This document shows, in pieces, positions 45,201 to 57,290 of a stretch of 64,000 bases of DNA. The notes beneath the pieces are model-generated. The model was not told where the DNA came from. It saw only the letters and a list, made by a program, of their open reading frames with translations, and did no database searches. The translations under genes and the position numbers were made by a program. The stretch comes from Odontesthes bonariensis (lineage: Eukaryota > Chordata > Actinopteri > Atheriniformes > Atherinopsidae). Positions within the stretch are counted from its first letter, which is position 1. Every line of letters starts with the position of its first letter. The stretch covers positions 25,599,209-25,663,208 of the forward strand of contig NC_134510.1 of assembly GCF_027942865.1 (NCBI RefSeq). Direction: 5' to 3'.

Positions 45201-48200
45201 GATTACTTAATTCAGCTTTTAGTGTCTGAGGCCTGCAGCATTAATCACACACCTTAACATACTCTTAGAAATCCTCAACCCAGCTGGTCTCCGTCTCAGA
45301 ATTTTTTTTTTTCTATTCAAAGATGTGACATAAGGATACAATTCTCAGCTCTCTGAGAGTATCCTCCCTCTGAGAGACAGGCAGAAGGTAGGTGGGTTTT
45401 GAATGTGTGAGAGCGTTTGTATTGCGCGTCTTTTGCATGTGTGTGAGCGTGTGAGTCGAGCTGGTTCATGCCTGTTGAGGCTGTGGGCAGCAGATCCCTG
45501 TCAGAGTGGCATTGAGCGACATGTGCACTGTATGTGTTTACCAAAAGGTGGAGAATTTTTTTATAGATAGATAGATAGATTGGATGTATATGTGTTGGGG
45601 GGTGGATTGCACATGTGTCACACAGTTTGAGTGTGTATGTGTGTGTGTTTGTGTGAGTGTGTGGGCGACAGATCACAGTCAGGAGAGTCAGAGAGCTCTC
45701 TTGCTCATGTTGCTCCAGGCCTTTCTGCTCCCTGTTCTCCTCTCCTCTGCTCTCTCTTCTCATCCTCTTTTCCTCTCATCCTTCTCCATCTAAGGCCTCT
45801 GATAAGGTCTCTCTCTGCAATGGGAGCCAAGGACAAGCGTGCAGCTTTAGGGTGTTTAGTTTGAGTTGTGTGGAAACGTTTCTGTGAGAAAAACAGAAAA
45901 AAAAACAGTGTTTCATGGAGCCACGTGGACCTTTACGTCTTTAGTCTTAGTCAGATTGGTGTGTTTTCAGCGCTGTTGTTCTTTCATATTCACTGTTTTG
46001 TAGTTTTTAAGAGATGAATTTGATACACCTGCTTTATTGCAGTATGGTGCCAACGACTGTGTGGGTGGCAGCAGTACAAGGCAGAAGAGGGGCGGTTTGT
46101 AAAAACAGAACTCGCATCAGGCTCTCATCTGCAGCCAGACTCATAGCTCTCCCATAGGTGCCTTTACATTCTTATATTAATGTTTCTCGGTTTCAGATAC
46201 CTAAGATAGTCCTCAGGCAAGCGCTGTCTCTACTTTTCAAAGCCATGCTCAGCTTCGAAACCATGCGCTTGATGCAGCTCGGGTCACTCTAGCCTCTCTC
46301 CAAGCACCACTCTCGATATTTATATTTCCACAAGCGTGAGGCACTCAAAGTCCCAGGAATGAACAGTGCCAGGTGTTATACAATCGCGGTTATAACTGTG
46401 AGCTCGGAGAGGTGTGAGGCGGTGTTTCACCTGCTGGTCGAACTTTGATTTATTACCTAAGAAGGGATATTTCTACTGAAATAGAACAAGACATCAGGTG
46501 AAATGCCTCTGAGAGTCACAGAAACCCTGGTTTAAACAAGGCAAACAAGGTAACATGATGGACACGTCTTTTTCCCTCATGTTTCACTGCTTTCATGTCC
46601 GCTCACTATTCTCCATTCTTCCTTTTTAGTCACTTGATTGCAGACATTACCTGTAATCACATCAAAGCAAGCTGGATTTAATGTGTTTTCTGGGTCCTCT
46701 GTGTAATTAGGATTATTACAGGTATATTTTAGGCATTTACAGCTGTGGGATCACAATGGCCATAACACACAAACTGACTGATTGTATGAGATGCAATTCT
46801 CCAGGAAGACACAACTCCCACAATAGCATAAATACAGGGCTGTTGTAAAGGATGCATTCATATCCTTTATCAACATAGAAGAATAGAATATTTGAAAGTA
46901 CTCCTCTCGTAGTAAAACTGAACACACAATCTGAAGATGATACAGGAAGTCAAACTGTGTCCAGTGTTTTAGATTTAGCTGCTGTTGTTGCAGTAATTAC
47001 TATTGTTGCATTTGTCTGCGGTAAGCATGTTCCTGCTTTGGGTGTTTTATTGTGCATAAGGTTTTATGAGATAAACTGGTTGTTTAGATATTTTACTAAA
47101 ATTAGCACAATTGTCATGTGAAAATACTCCATTTTGACACAGAAAGTATGTCCAAAGTAAAGTATACACAACAATCATGAGCAAAATCTACTTCAAATAG
47201 AGAAAAGTATTCAATACGTCCCTCAGATTCAGCAGTGTAGTCACATGTCGTTTTACAAAAAGATTTTTAATCCTGATGCATTCCAATTAAAGTAGCATCT
47301 TATAAAGCTTGAAAGCTAGATTGTAGTTTTAAATGTTGTGTACAGTACCGTTGGGTAGGTTAATCTATGACAATGTATGATATTTTCAAGAAATTAAATT
47401 AAAAATGGGTAATTCCAAATTAAAATACTGGTGTAAATGTAACTCCCAGTGCTGCAACAAGATTAGGCTACAATGTAGTCAGAGAATGGCTGTTTAAATG
47501 CTGGCTTTTGAATACTGGCAATTAAAAACAAGTTTTTTTAAATAATAAATGCAATCACGAGATGCTCATTTCTGAAAAAGGGATGGGTACCTCTCCATTT
47601 GAGATACTTAAGCTGAGAAGGTTCATTTCATGCTGGTTAATACACAGCAATTCAGAAGGGAACGGCATACTTTTTATCCCACTACATTCCCTCTTTTATC
47701 ACATGGTGTTGCTTCTTTTGCTTGAATAAAGGCTCCTCCACATCAGTTTAAAATCTTTTGACTGCTTCTGCTCTTCCTTGACCCTCAGCGACTCAGCCAC
47801 CTGAAAGCACTGCTGCCACAACTTGTCCTCTGCCAGAGGAGGTGATCAACACCTTCACCATCCACGGTGACGCTTCCGTAGGGACGTCAATCCGCTACAG
47901 CTGCCTGTCTGGGTGAGTGGGGCTCTGAGAAGCTGAAATGCTACAGAAAAAGAAATGGAGGAGGTGAGAGGTGGAGTGCAAAGAAGGGGAAATGAGTGAA
48001 GGGAAGGCTGGTGAGATGGGTGATGAATGGCAGGGAATTCATTTTGATCTGCAGTTGGTGATCCCTCCACTGATCTAACTAGGTCATTACAGTCTAATCT
48101 CGTATTGACTCCCCTTTACACACTGACTCATCTCACAGGAAAAGATGAGCCTGAGTGGATATGTCAGCCAGGGACGCGAACACAAGCTCTCTGAAAGAGA

Positions 48201-49858
48201 GACAGGAGGAGTTTACACAAAAGGAGTAGTTTACACATTTTTTTTAAAATCACCCCACCTCCCCTCCATCACGCTTCTTGGTTGCCAGTAGGCTACTGCA
48301 CATGTCACCATCTGTGTCCATCACTTTTCCCTTTTCTTCTGCAGAGCTGATATTGTTGGGAGCAGTGAAAATTTCTGTCAGGATAATCAGACATGGCAGT
48401 ATCCGCACCCCATTTGTAAAAGTAAGTGCACACGTATCTTGCACTGACCGCTAAGTGTGCGAACAAGCATGTGTTACATCCTCTTCACTCTCAGCAAGAG
48501 TTGACACATTTTTGAAGGTTAGCAGGAAAAGATTGAATAGTGAATCATATGTGAGTAAGTGAAGTGAGAGACTGCAAATAAGTGTTGGTCTGGACATGGT
48601 CTGTTTTCCCATCGGCATGAATTCTTGTTTGCAGATGAGACAGACAGAAACACACGAACCCCCTTTAAATGCGTAGCTTTCGAAAGCGGCTGCTCTGTTT
48701 TGCGGTGCTTTTCTGCCCTCCTGTGGTTAAATCTGGAATTACATGGCCTGTTCATTAGAATTGGGAAACAGTTAGGATGCTTCTCAAATCTTTCTAGCGG
48801 GAATACGACTGAGGTTGCATTTTTCTATAAAATAAAAAGACAAAATATATATTCAAGAAAAGAAAAATAGGTATTTTTTAAAACCGCACGCATTGCTGCA
48901 GTTTCAAGCTTTAAAAACATGTTCTGGTCAGGTTGTCAGTACACAATGAATGTCTTAATAACTGAGCAGCAGAGTGCCTCCATCCTTTTTGGCATCAACT
49001 ACTCTTGTAGATTTTAAACGTCAGAGGTCAAGTAAAAATAAGTTGACTGATAATCTCCTCCTCTCCCTCATTCAGAAGTGTTCTGCCAGCCTCCTAAAGA
49101 GGTGGAGCAGGGCTATGTGGTTGCCGTTCAGAAGTCTGAGTATGAAGTTGGCTTTGACATCCACTATCTATGCAAAAAGAACTTTCTGATGGATGGACCT
49201 CAGATGATCACCTGTCTGTCAACTGGCAACTGGAGCGCATTGCCGCCAAATTGTAGAGGTGAAGAACGACTCAAATGGTCTCAAAGGAAAAAAAAAGAAG
49301 GACTGGATGAACTGGAGGATTTCATTTAATACAAAGAAACTTCTCATTTCAGTCCTAAGCAAAAATGCTGATATACAGTATTAGTCTTTTACACCTGTAT
49401 TTATGCATGTGCAGCACTATGAATCATTATAGGAATTTGTTTTTTGCTGTTTTTGCTAATATTTCATACCTTGCTGAACATTCTGGCAGCTCGCTGTGTC
49501 ATCCCTGCTGAGCGAAGCCGTGTGGTGATTGGTGGAGTGAAGCGCTGGCCGTTTGATGTTACAGATGCCATGGTCCCCCACGGGGAAAATGTGACATTCT
49601 TCTGCAAACATCCTCGGAAGCAATGCAGCTTCACCGCAGCTCAGAACTGCTTTGATGGAAAGCTGCAGACACCAGCCTGCTACCTTGGTAAACCTGAACA
49701 GCCCATTCAGGCCATGTGTTTCTCACCTCTGTTATACCTGTTTAATATTGACGCAGCATCTCCTTGTGTTTTCAGAGCCCACATGGTTGCAGTTTAAACT
49801 CTTCCCTCATCGGCTGGTCTCAGAAATTGATGTGTGTGAGCCTGGAGATGTGGAGTGA
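42243..49858 (+). CDS. Secreted WAP + CCP (sushi) protein with beta-2-glycoprotein-I-like C-terminus, 8 exons
   Basis: Coding exons 42243-42309, 43512-43646, 44041-44232, 47789-47912, 48345-48421, 49076-49258, 49490-49687 and 49776-49858 join in phase to 352 aa. Domains: signal peptide (1-20, MDCALLLLSLWALTGTV); an 8-cysteine WAP-type module (23-67, CPRPCKSDSDC...CLCDGQCGLSC); CCP1 (68-131); CCP2 (132-198, split by a phase-2 intron); CCP3 (199-259, ending WSALPPNC); and a C-terminal module (260-352) with KHPRKQCSFTAAQNCFDG and a CYLEPTW...C tail, resembling domain V of APOH/beta-2-glycoprotein I. Domain borders sit at phase-1 introns, as usual for shuffled extracellular modules. Probably secreted; a role in lipid/phospholipid surface binding or complement is only inferred. 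The length is close to APOH (345 aa), but APOH has four CCPs before domain V and no WAP, so no symbol is given. Confidence 0.85.
44233..47788 (+). other. Intron 3 of the WAP-CCP gene
   Basis: 3.56 kb with no supported coding exon. Contains GT-rich runs near 45630-45660, a (GATA)n run at about 45565-45582 and CT-rich sequence at 45720-45800. Confidence 0.6.
45565..45582 (+). repeat. Short (GATA)n microsatellite
   Basis: Four tandem ATAG/GATA units inside intron 3 of the WAP-CCP gene. Confidence 0.75.
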
Positions 49859-50345
49859 TGACCTGCACGTCTGACCTCAAGCCACCACAACACTCATGAC
49901 ACTGTGTCACGATGTGAACACTTCACCACTATGACCGCTTTGAGGCTTCGCCATATCCATCTATGCTATGATTATGGTCTGTTAGACTCTGATGTATTTT
50001 CACAGCTCTTGTGAATCAGCATCCTAAGCTGTCTGGGTTGTGGATTTAAACTCTGCTTTTGGCTTTTGTCTCTTTATCCTGCATACTGTCAGCACCCAGA
50101 CAGAATTATAATATGCCAACCCCTCCAACTTCAGCCAGTGCATACTCTAGAGGCAATGCATACTGTAGGCCTTCATGATGATGTATGTACCATGCTTTAG
50201 TATGTGCTATACCCATTATGTCTGTGATGGAGCCTAATTCTTGACTTCACCCTGTGATATTTCAGTGTGTGATCTTTTCTTTCCACTGCTGAGCTTGACG
50301 CATCAAGTCCTGAGGCTTGTAAGTTTTACAATGTGAGTGATTTGA

Positions 50346-50351
50346 AATAAA
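50346..50351 (+). terminator. Polyadenylation signal of WAP-CCP gene
   Basis: AATAAA in GAAATAAAATAATG about 490 bp after the stop codon, with T-rich sequence following. It gives a compact 3' UTR (49859 to about 50370). Confidence 0.6.
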
Positions 50352-50479
50352 ATAATGTGAAAACGATTTTTTTCCCTGGCTCTTTAATGGCACAAGAGAT
50401 CCTCCTGTGTGATTCCACAGCCTCCCTTTGCAGGCTGCAGGTTCAACTGTACTCATAGGCTGAACATGGCTACTGGTCG

Positions 50480-51060
50480 GACCCGGTAGGCTGCGACACC
50501 ATAGCAACTCCCTTTGACCCCTCCCTCCCTCAGCATTCGCAGCATCACCCTGTACACTGCACAGTCATATTTGGTCCTCCGGAAATATCCTCTGCTCTGG
50601 TAAGCCAGTCCCAATGCAGCGAGTGTATGGGTGGAGTATAGTTTAAAATACAGTTTTAAATGTATCGAAAGCGTGTCCGGTGCGTCTTGAGCCGGCTCTG
50701 ACAGCAGCTCTGAGATAAAACGACGGCGCGCCGGGAAAGTTTGTATTGAAGCTGCGCTCTCGGCGTCTCGGACCCTCAGCTCTAAAATGGCTGGCTGTAG
50801 GTCCGAGGAAGCTCCGCTGCTGAGGGAAGGATCCGCTGCAAGCCGCGACCGTGTGTAAATATACATATTTCTCTGTTCCTACTGAACGTTAGTGACGACG
50901 TTGTCCCAGGTCCGAGAGCTGTCAGGGCGCACACGCATCATAATATTACTGGCATCTCGGACCTAGAACTGTGCGTAATGGCGTCCTCCACAGACAGCTC
51001 TCCTCCATTTATTCCCAGAGATATTTTAGAAAAGGTTTGCTCTTGTGAACCAAAAGGAGT
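50480..51060 (+). promoter_or_regulatory. znf524: CpG-rich promoter / 5' leader region of znf524
   Basis: CpG-rich DNA (for example GGCGCGCCGGG near 50725) starts about 100 bp after the previous gene's polyadenylation signal and lies upstream of the znf524 coding exon. A short + strand ORF (50787-50858) would be an upstream ORF or non-coding exon content. Exact start sites and the leader donor were not resolved. Confidence 0.45.
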
Positions 51061-51553
51061 GTGAGGGATATTATGGTGCGAATTTAAAAGGAGAGGTTTC
51101 AGTATATGTGTTGCACACGTATAGTAGAAGAAGGACGCGGAAAATGTTATTTCTCGCGCATCACTCGGACCCCTTCAGTGATCCGGCGCGTGTCTGTGAA
51201 TGATCGGCTCGGTTAGGAATTCACTGAGCTATAATTCAGGATAACGCAAGATAAGCAGCAGAATTATCAGGGCGATCTGATGCTGAGGAAGGGAGATTAT
51301 GTCGCCCACCATTGCGACCCGAGGGTGAACGGTTTGCTAATTGAAAGACTGTTGATCTCAATATCTGAGGAGTATTGGCTTGACCCCAATTATAACCATT
51401 TAGTTTCCCCAACCAAGCTAGTATTTATTTAATTCCCTTCATAACTAATCAGTCTTCATATATCTAATTGTATTCTCTTTTAATATAATTAGGCTACTCT
51501 GATTTTCTAATCTATTATTTTATCTTTATTTCTATTAATGGAAGTAAAAACAG
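51061..51553 (+). other. znf524: Probable intron before the znf524 coding exon
   Basis: AT-rich sequence leading to an acceptor-like AAAAACAG ending at 51553, 12 nt before the start codon. No coding exon is seen. Confidence 0.35.
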
Positions 51554-51565
51554 GTATGCCCCAAA

Positions 51566-54500
51566 ATGGATTCTCAGTTGGCCTCAGTCCTGACCAGTGG
51601 CAGCCTGGAAGTTCAAAATGGCAGCCAGTGTGGAGAGGGATCAGGGCCAGTGACAGAGGAGTTTTTGGACCCAAAGGATAAAATTTCATCCAGCACTAAA
51701 CCAGGTAGCCTCAAGTCCTGCCCTGTCAAAGCAGTAGTGACCATCAGGCAAGATGCTCAATCAATCAATGGGAAAAAGCCAGAGGAGGGCGGGACTTCTA
51801 AGCCAGCCTCTCAGGAAACAAGTAAGATTGGTGGGTTCAGACAGCCAATTACAGTAAAGACTGGAGTGCCTGGTCTGCGCAGGCAGCCAATAAGAATCAA
51901 AATTGTTGTTCCCCCACGGTGCAAGAGGCCAATCACAAACTCTGCCATCAGCCTGACCAAAGACTGTGTTCGCTCACGTTTTAAAGGACCTGTTTTAGTC
52001 TCTGCAGGAGCAGTGATCACAGAAAGAAACAGAAGTCAAATCCATATATCAGCCGTTAAAAATGAAGGACAGATCATGGAAGTCACATGTAAAAAGACTG
52101 AAGAAACTAAAGCAGAATCATTCCATGAGACAGAATCAGAGAAGGGGGAACAAAGGAGCAAAGACAGGGAAGTTTTGGATGTTAAAATCCTTCACATGGA
52201 TGGGTCAGAGACGAGTTTCATCTCCAGCACAAACTCAGTTAAAGTACTGAGCCATCGGGGGATTAAAGAGGAATCTACAGAGAGAGAAATTGAGCAGGAT
52301 GTTCCTTTAATTTTGCAAGAAATAAAATTGAAGTCTTTCGAAACATTTGATGAGGGGGAAATGGAGGAGCAGACAGAGCCGCTGGACCTGAGTTTGCCAA
52401 AGAAAAGAGAAAGTCGAGAGAGGAGGTGTGGACGGCTATTGGATGATTTTGGCTGTGAGGGCCCGCTGATCATGGAGGTGGACGAATATGAGGGAGACGG
52501 AGACAGGGACATGGTAGAAGAGGACGACGACGAGGACTCTCAGCTATATCTAAGTGGTACAAATTTGCCTGAGGAATCTCTCCTGTCTCCCTCTTTCTTT
52601 TCTACCTCCGTCCTCACATCCCTTTCCTCAGTTGACTGTGACACTGAAAACCTTCTTCTCATTGACGACCAGGGAATCCCGTACACCCTCAGTCCAGATG
52701 GACTCAAAGTGCCACAAGTCAATGCTTCCACGTCACAGGGTGGACTCTCAGATCAGGCCAATGCAGCGGAGATAGAAGACACGGGGTCAGCACATTTGGC
52801 CACACTGGCAGATGTTAGCCTCAGCCTAAGTTTAGATAATGCACTAAAAGCACCTTCTGATTATCTTTACCCCTCAACAGCCCATGCCACTGATTTGTCA
52901 TCGCAAGGCATTGATGAGACAAAAGCTCCAGAAATCTTTACAAGTTTGATGACAAACTCAGATTCTTCAGGAGCAGCAGAGTCGAACGCTCGAGCTGTTG
53001 AGGAGGCTGATACAGTTTTGTCCTCTTCCTCTGGGATGTCACTTCAAACCCAACCCCTTCAGATCCTTGCAAGTCCTACAGCCAATGCTCCCCTTCTCCT
53101 CCTGTCTCCTTCCTCTTCCTCTCAACTCTCCTCAGCTCCAGTTGGCCTCTCGCTTCCCCTTTCTTCACCCGGTGCTTCCACTCCTATGTTTCTCCTCCTC
53201 TCTTCTGTACCCACTTCACCCGGTGATTCCACTTCTACCTCCACCCCTATCGCTTTCCTCGACCCCTCGACGGGTCAGTTGTCCCAGATTACAGCAGCCT
53301 CAGCTCCAGTCTCCCTTTCTTTATCTTCTGGTCAGGTCAGCGCTTTGGGATCAACTCTCCCCATGCTGTCTCACCCTGTCATCAGACTGAGCCCCAACAA
53401 CCCTCCTGTCATCCTGTCAGGCGTGAATAACATGACCTCTGGCCCCGTTCTCACCTCTCTCGCTGTCCCTTCGTCCACCATTGCTCCGCAGGATGACCAC
53501 CGCAGCACGGCTCCCCTTATTCAAACTCAGATCAGCTACTCTGAATCAAACCCTGGAAGTGAAGCCATATCTGCTGAAGAAGCCTCAAGTGAAAACAACA
53601 AGCCATTAACTTTTGCAGCATCCTCTCCGCAACCCCAGTCTGCGGCATATGACCCTTTAGCTCAGCCCACTTCAGAGGCAGAGGCGCAGTCACCAGCTTC
53701 AGACACTAAATGTGACTCCTCAGACCTCCACTCTGAACATTTACCTCTAGATGACCATCTTTACTTCTCCAGCATGGCTGCTCCACCCTCCCCTCCCATG
53801 GGACCCATCCTCCCCTCAGGCAAACTTGACTCCCTTGACCCCCTGGACCCTCTGTCACCTGCAGAGTCTCCTACGGCTCTGGGCGCCCGCAGGGTGCTGT
53901 GCTGCCAGCTGTGCCCGCGGATCTTCTTTTACCTCTCTGACCTTGAGCGCCATGCCATCACTCATTCACAGAAGAAGCCTCATGTCTGCCAGCAGTGCGG
54001 CAAAGCCTTCAAACGCTCCAGCCATCTGCAGGTGAGCGCATGCTCATTGTGGCCGTTGTTTCATTAGTAGATCTACAAAAGCATTAACAGGAGCCGCTAA
54101 TGCAGATGGCGTAAAGTGCTATAACAGTGCCAGTAAATGATTGGCTTTGGCTACTTGGAGCAGCAGAAATAAGCTCTGAGCGAGACATGCAGCTCAGGAT
54201 CGTTTTCATCGTCGATTAGTGTGCCGATGTTGTTCACGATTAGTTTGATCATCAATCCAGAAAACAGGAAATCAATTTCAGAACTGAAATCTTCACATTT
54301 CCATTTACAAGCCAGACTCAGAACCTGAAAGCTAAAACGATTTATTTGGTTTTCTTGAAGAATTACTAAAGTTAACAGTTTTCTGTCAACTCTACTGAAG
54401 TTTATTCAGGACCACTCATTCATCCGGTTTGCTATAAATCAGCTGAAGTGATGAACATGGTTGATCGAATCTGCTTGTTTCTAGTTCTTAGCACTTATTT

Positions 54501-56592
54501 ATTCTTTCACTCTTTTTACTTGAGATGGATTTACTATTTTCTCTTGAAATTTTCAAGACATGTTTTTATCTTTGACGGCTTCTTTATGTGCGTTAATGAA
54601 TACTTTTACACACTTTTGTGTTGCCAACTCACTCTCAATAGTCATAAAAAGTTCTCTGAGAACCGATTGACTAGAAAACAGAATGTGTGTCCACAGACAT
54701 GATTTCCCATATTTCAGGAAGTGCCACAAAATGACTCTTACATGGCGAAACCCATCCCAGCCACTGAAGTTTTAAAAGAAATGTTAATTTACTTTCGGAG
54801 AACAACCATTTTAGGATTCAGCCGCTGTTTCGTTGCATTTCTACCTATCAAAATGACACGGTTAGTTTAGGATATTTAGCGAAAATATTGAAGAAGGTCA
54901 GACAAGTCGACCATTAAAGTGAAATGCAAATGTTTTTTGTTTTTTTTCAAGCTTAGGAAAGCATCCCAGTTTGTGTTGAAACCGGATTACTGGCTGCTCA
55001 GTCCCACCCCTTTTATTTGGCTAAACACTCAAAAAGTGTAACAAACAGACTTTCCACCAAAGTACATCGCTTCAAACGCAACGCTGGGTGGCACAAAAAA
55101 AGAAAAGACACAAAAATACAGAATTTGTGTTAATTGGAAAAAATGCAAAGTTCTCTGTTTCGTGACTTCGTATTTTTCTGTGAGATCTGGCAGATGTTGC
55201 TGCATGAAAAAGACTAATTTCATTCTTTGTGGTACAAATAGAGACAATAAAGTTGATCTGTTAATCGATTCTAGTCTATGAAACTAAGTGGGAAAAATTC
55301 CCATAAAGAACAACTCAGATTTATGAAAAAAACATTTTCTGAGATGATATAGCCACAAGTTTGCAAGTGATAACTCAACGTTTCTGAGATTAAAGTCACA
55401 GACTGATGAGGGAATAAAACAAAGCAGATGTTTCCCGGCAGGTGAGACGAATCTCATCACAGCACAAACAGACGCTGCTCGTGTTATTGAGGAGGAACTA
55501 CAACATGATCTGTTGTTGTAGGTTTTACCACTAATACCATTTTAAATAGATGTAACTTGCATCTGGGCAATGAGTTGTTTTACCTGATATACAACAGTCC
55601 TCCCCTCTTCCAATTCAAGCTATTTTCTTCTCCAGTCACAGTTGTGTCTCTTCGAGGTCACGATGCTTCTGATAAGACGTGATTGCGTGCAAAAATCAGA
55701 AACGCGCCGTTTTGCTAAATCTGATTGCGAAGTATATTTTGATTAGGTCCACAGTTTTTGTCCACAATACGCGGAAGTTTTCCTCTGAACTTTTTCTTGG
55801 AATTTTGGCTTTTAATTGAACTGTTATACTCTGACTGTTTATAGCTGACTGTTTTATAACTTTTTAACGAGATTAGATGATTTTCTATGATTTTCAGTGG
55901 GTCTAACATGGCATTACAGTCAAAATATTATTTAATTAACAGCTAAATAAAAAGCTTGTTAGCAACCTGTTGCTTATTTACACATGGAGTTATTTTTCTG
56001 GCCACTTGACAATGAAGCCAAGTATTGACCCTGCTTGGTGTTGGGCAGATGGTTGACAGTGGGCTGTTTGAGCTTTTTTGCTAAACGCAACAAAACTTCT
56101 TGTAGTGGAGGCAAACAGAAAAGCTGGGTAGCCTAATGCTGACTAAGGAACAGTGACGGCAACCCGTTTTACATATTTACAAAAAGTCACAGAAGAATAT
56201 TACCTGAAAGCCATTTTGAAATGAATGTTTATGATTTATTTCAACAGAGACACAAGCACATCCACACAGGCCAGAGGAACTTTGTGTGCCCCATATGCGC
56301 CAAGCGCTTCAGGGAGGCGGGTGAGCTCCAGCGCCATCAAAGGGTGCACACCGGAGAGAAGCCCTACCAGTGCCAACTTTGCCACACGCGCTTTGCCGAG
56401 CGCAACACTCTGCGCCGACACACCAAACGCAAACACCCCTATCACCAGGTGGCCATGGAAATGCTTAACGAGAGAAGAGACAGAGGGGGAGGTGCTGAAG
56501 GAGCAGGAGTGAAGGAGGAAGAAGAGAGCGCCGAATGGTACAGCTCCACCGTGTCAACTTTGGATAACTCCGAGTCCGAGATGGAGGCTTGA
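51566..56592 (+). CDS. znf524: ZNF524 C2H2 zinc-finger protein, 2 coding exons, long N-terminus
   Basis: Exons 51566-54031 and 56248-56592 join in phase 0 (HLQ then RHKHIH, within finger 2), giving 936 aa. Four C2H2 fingers occupy about 778-885: [39 protein letters not shown]..., [19 protein letters not shown] and [19 protein letters not shown]. These match human ZNF524 in order and helix residues. [14 protein letters not shown] (363-376) matches the conserved acidic-to-aromatic box N-terminal to the fingers in mammals ([12 protein letters not shown]). PLDLS (272-276), followed by a basic run, is a CtBP-binding motif. The rest is Ser/Pro/Thr-rich. Human ZNF524 is only about 264 aa and has been reported to bind telomeric repeats. 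The start ATG has a strong context (AAAATGG), with an out-of-frame ATG at 51556. Confidence 0.92.
54032..56247 (+). other. znf524: Intron of znf524 within finger 2
   Basis: 2.2 kb between donor (CTGCAG then GTGAGC) and acceptor (TTTCAACAG), no coding content, AT-rich. Confidence 0.8.
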
Positions 56593-57290
56593 CACTCTAA
56601 ACTAAAGGAAGGAGTGTGGGCAGGCTGATCATATCTAACTCTAGCTAGGCTATAACTTTAATTAACATTCAAAGAAGGGAGCACTTGCAATATTTATTCC
56701 AGTTTTTAATGGCAAAGTATTGATATGAATGTATATAAATTCCATTTAATGGGACAAAAGGAAGGTTCCAAAGTCAGATAAAATTTTGAATTCGATGAAA
56801 AAAAAGATGCATAGACTGAAGGGAAAGCTCAGGCGAGTTCAAAATGTTAATTAAAATGTTAACCTGCCCCTGAGTGGTTGCGTTCACATGCAATCTGTGA
56901 TTAAACACTTAAGTGCTCCGAAAAGAATGAAGCTTATTTAGTCTAAACAAATCACAGCTCTTATTGTATATATAAAGAGTACTATTTGTAAGAGCTGCAC
57001 TTCTGCACTATCACTTATGAAAGATTGAATCTTTCCTATCGTCAGAGACACTGTGAGGCATTTGCACTTATTTTATTTGAATTCAAAATTCAGTTTTTTT
57101 ACATTGTGATTGAAGATGCTTTCTTTTAATTTAGCTGCAGCTGTTGATTTTATGTATTTAATTCGTATCTTGTAAGAGTTTGACCAAATGTTTTTGAGTT
57201 ATTCCAACATAAACACTATATTCCGAGTTTTTTTTAAGGGTGAATTATGTTAACTTATTGGAATAAAAATTTGACAGCTACACTTCAATC
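56593..57290 (+). other. znf524: znf524 3' UTR
   Basis: AT-rich non-coding sequence running to AATAAA at 57262-57267. Confidence 0.6.
57262..57267 (+). terminator. znf524: Polyadenylation signal, znf524
   Basis: AATAAA (in GGAATAAAAATTTG) about 670 bp after the stop, followed by GTTGTCCGATTGTCT. Confidence 0.55.

Noticed and set aside
50453-50866. 137-codon ORF on - strand opposite the znf524 promoter
   Set aside because: It lies in CpG-rich DNA where long chance ORFs are common, shows no recognisable domain, and no splice partners were seen.
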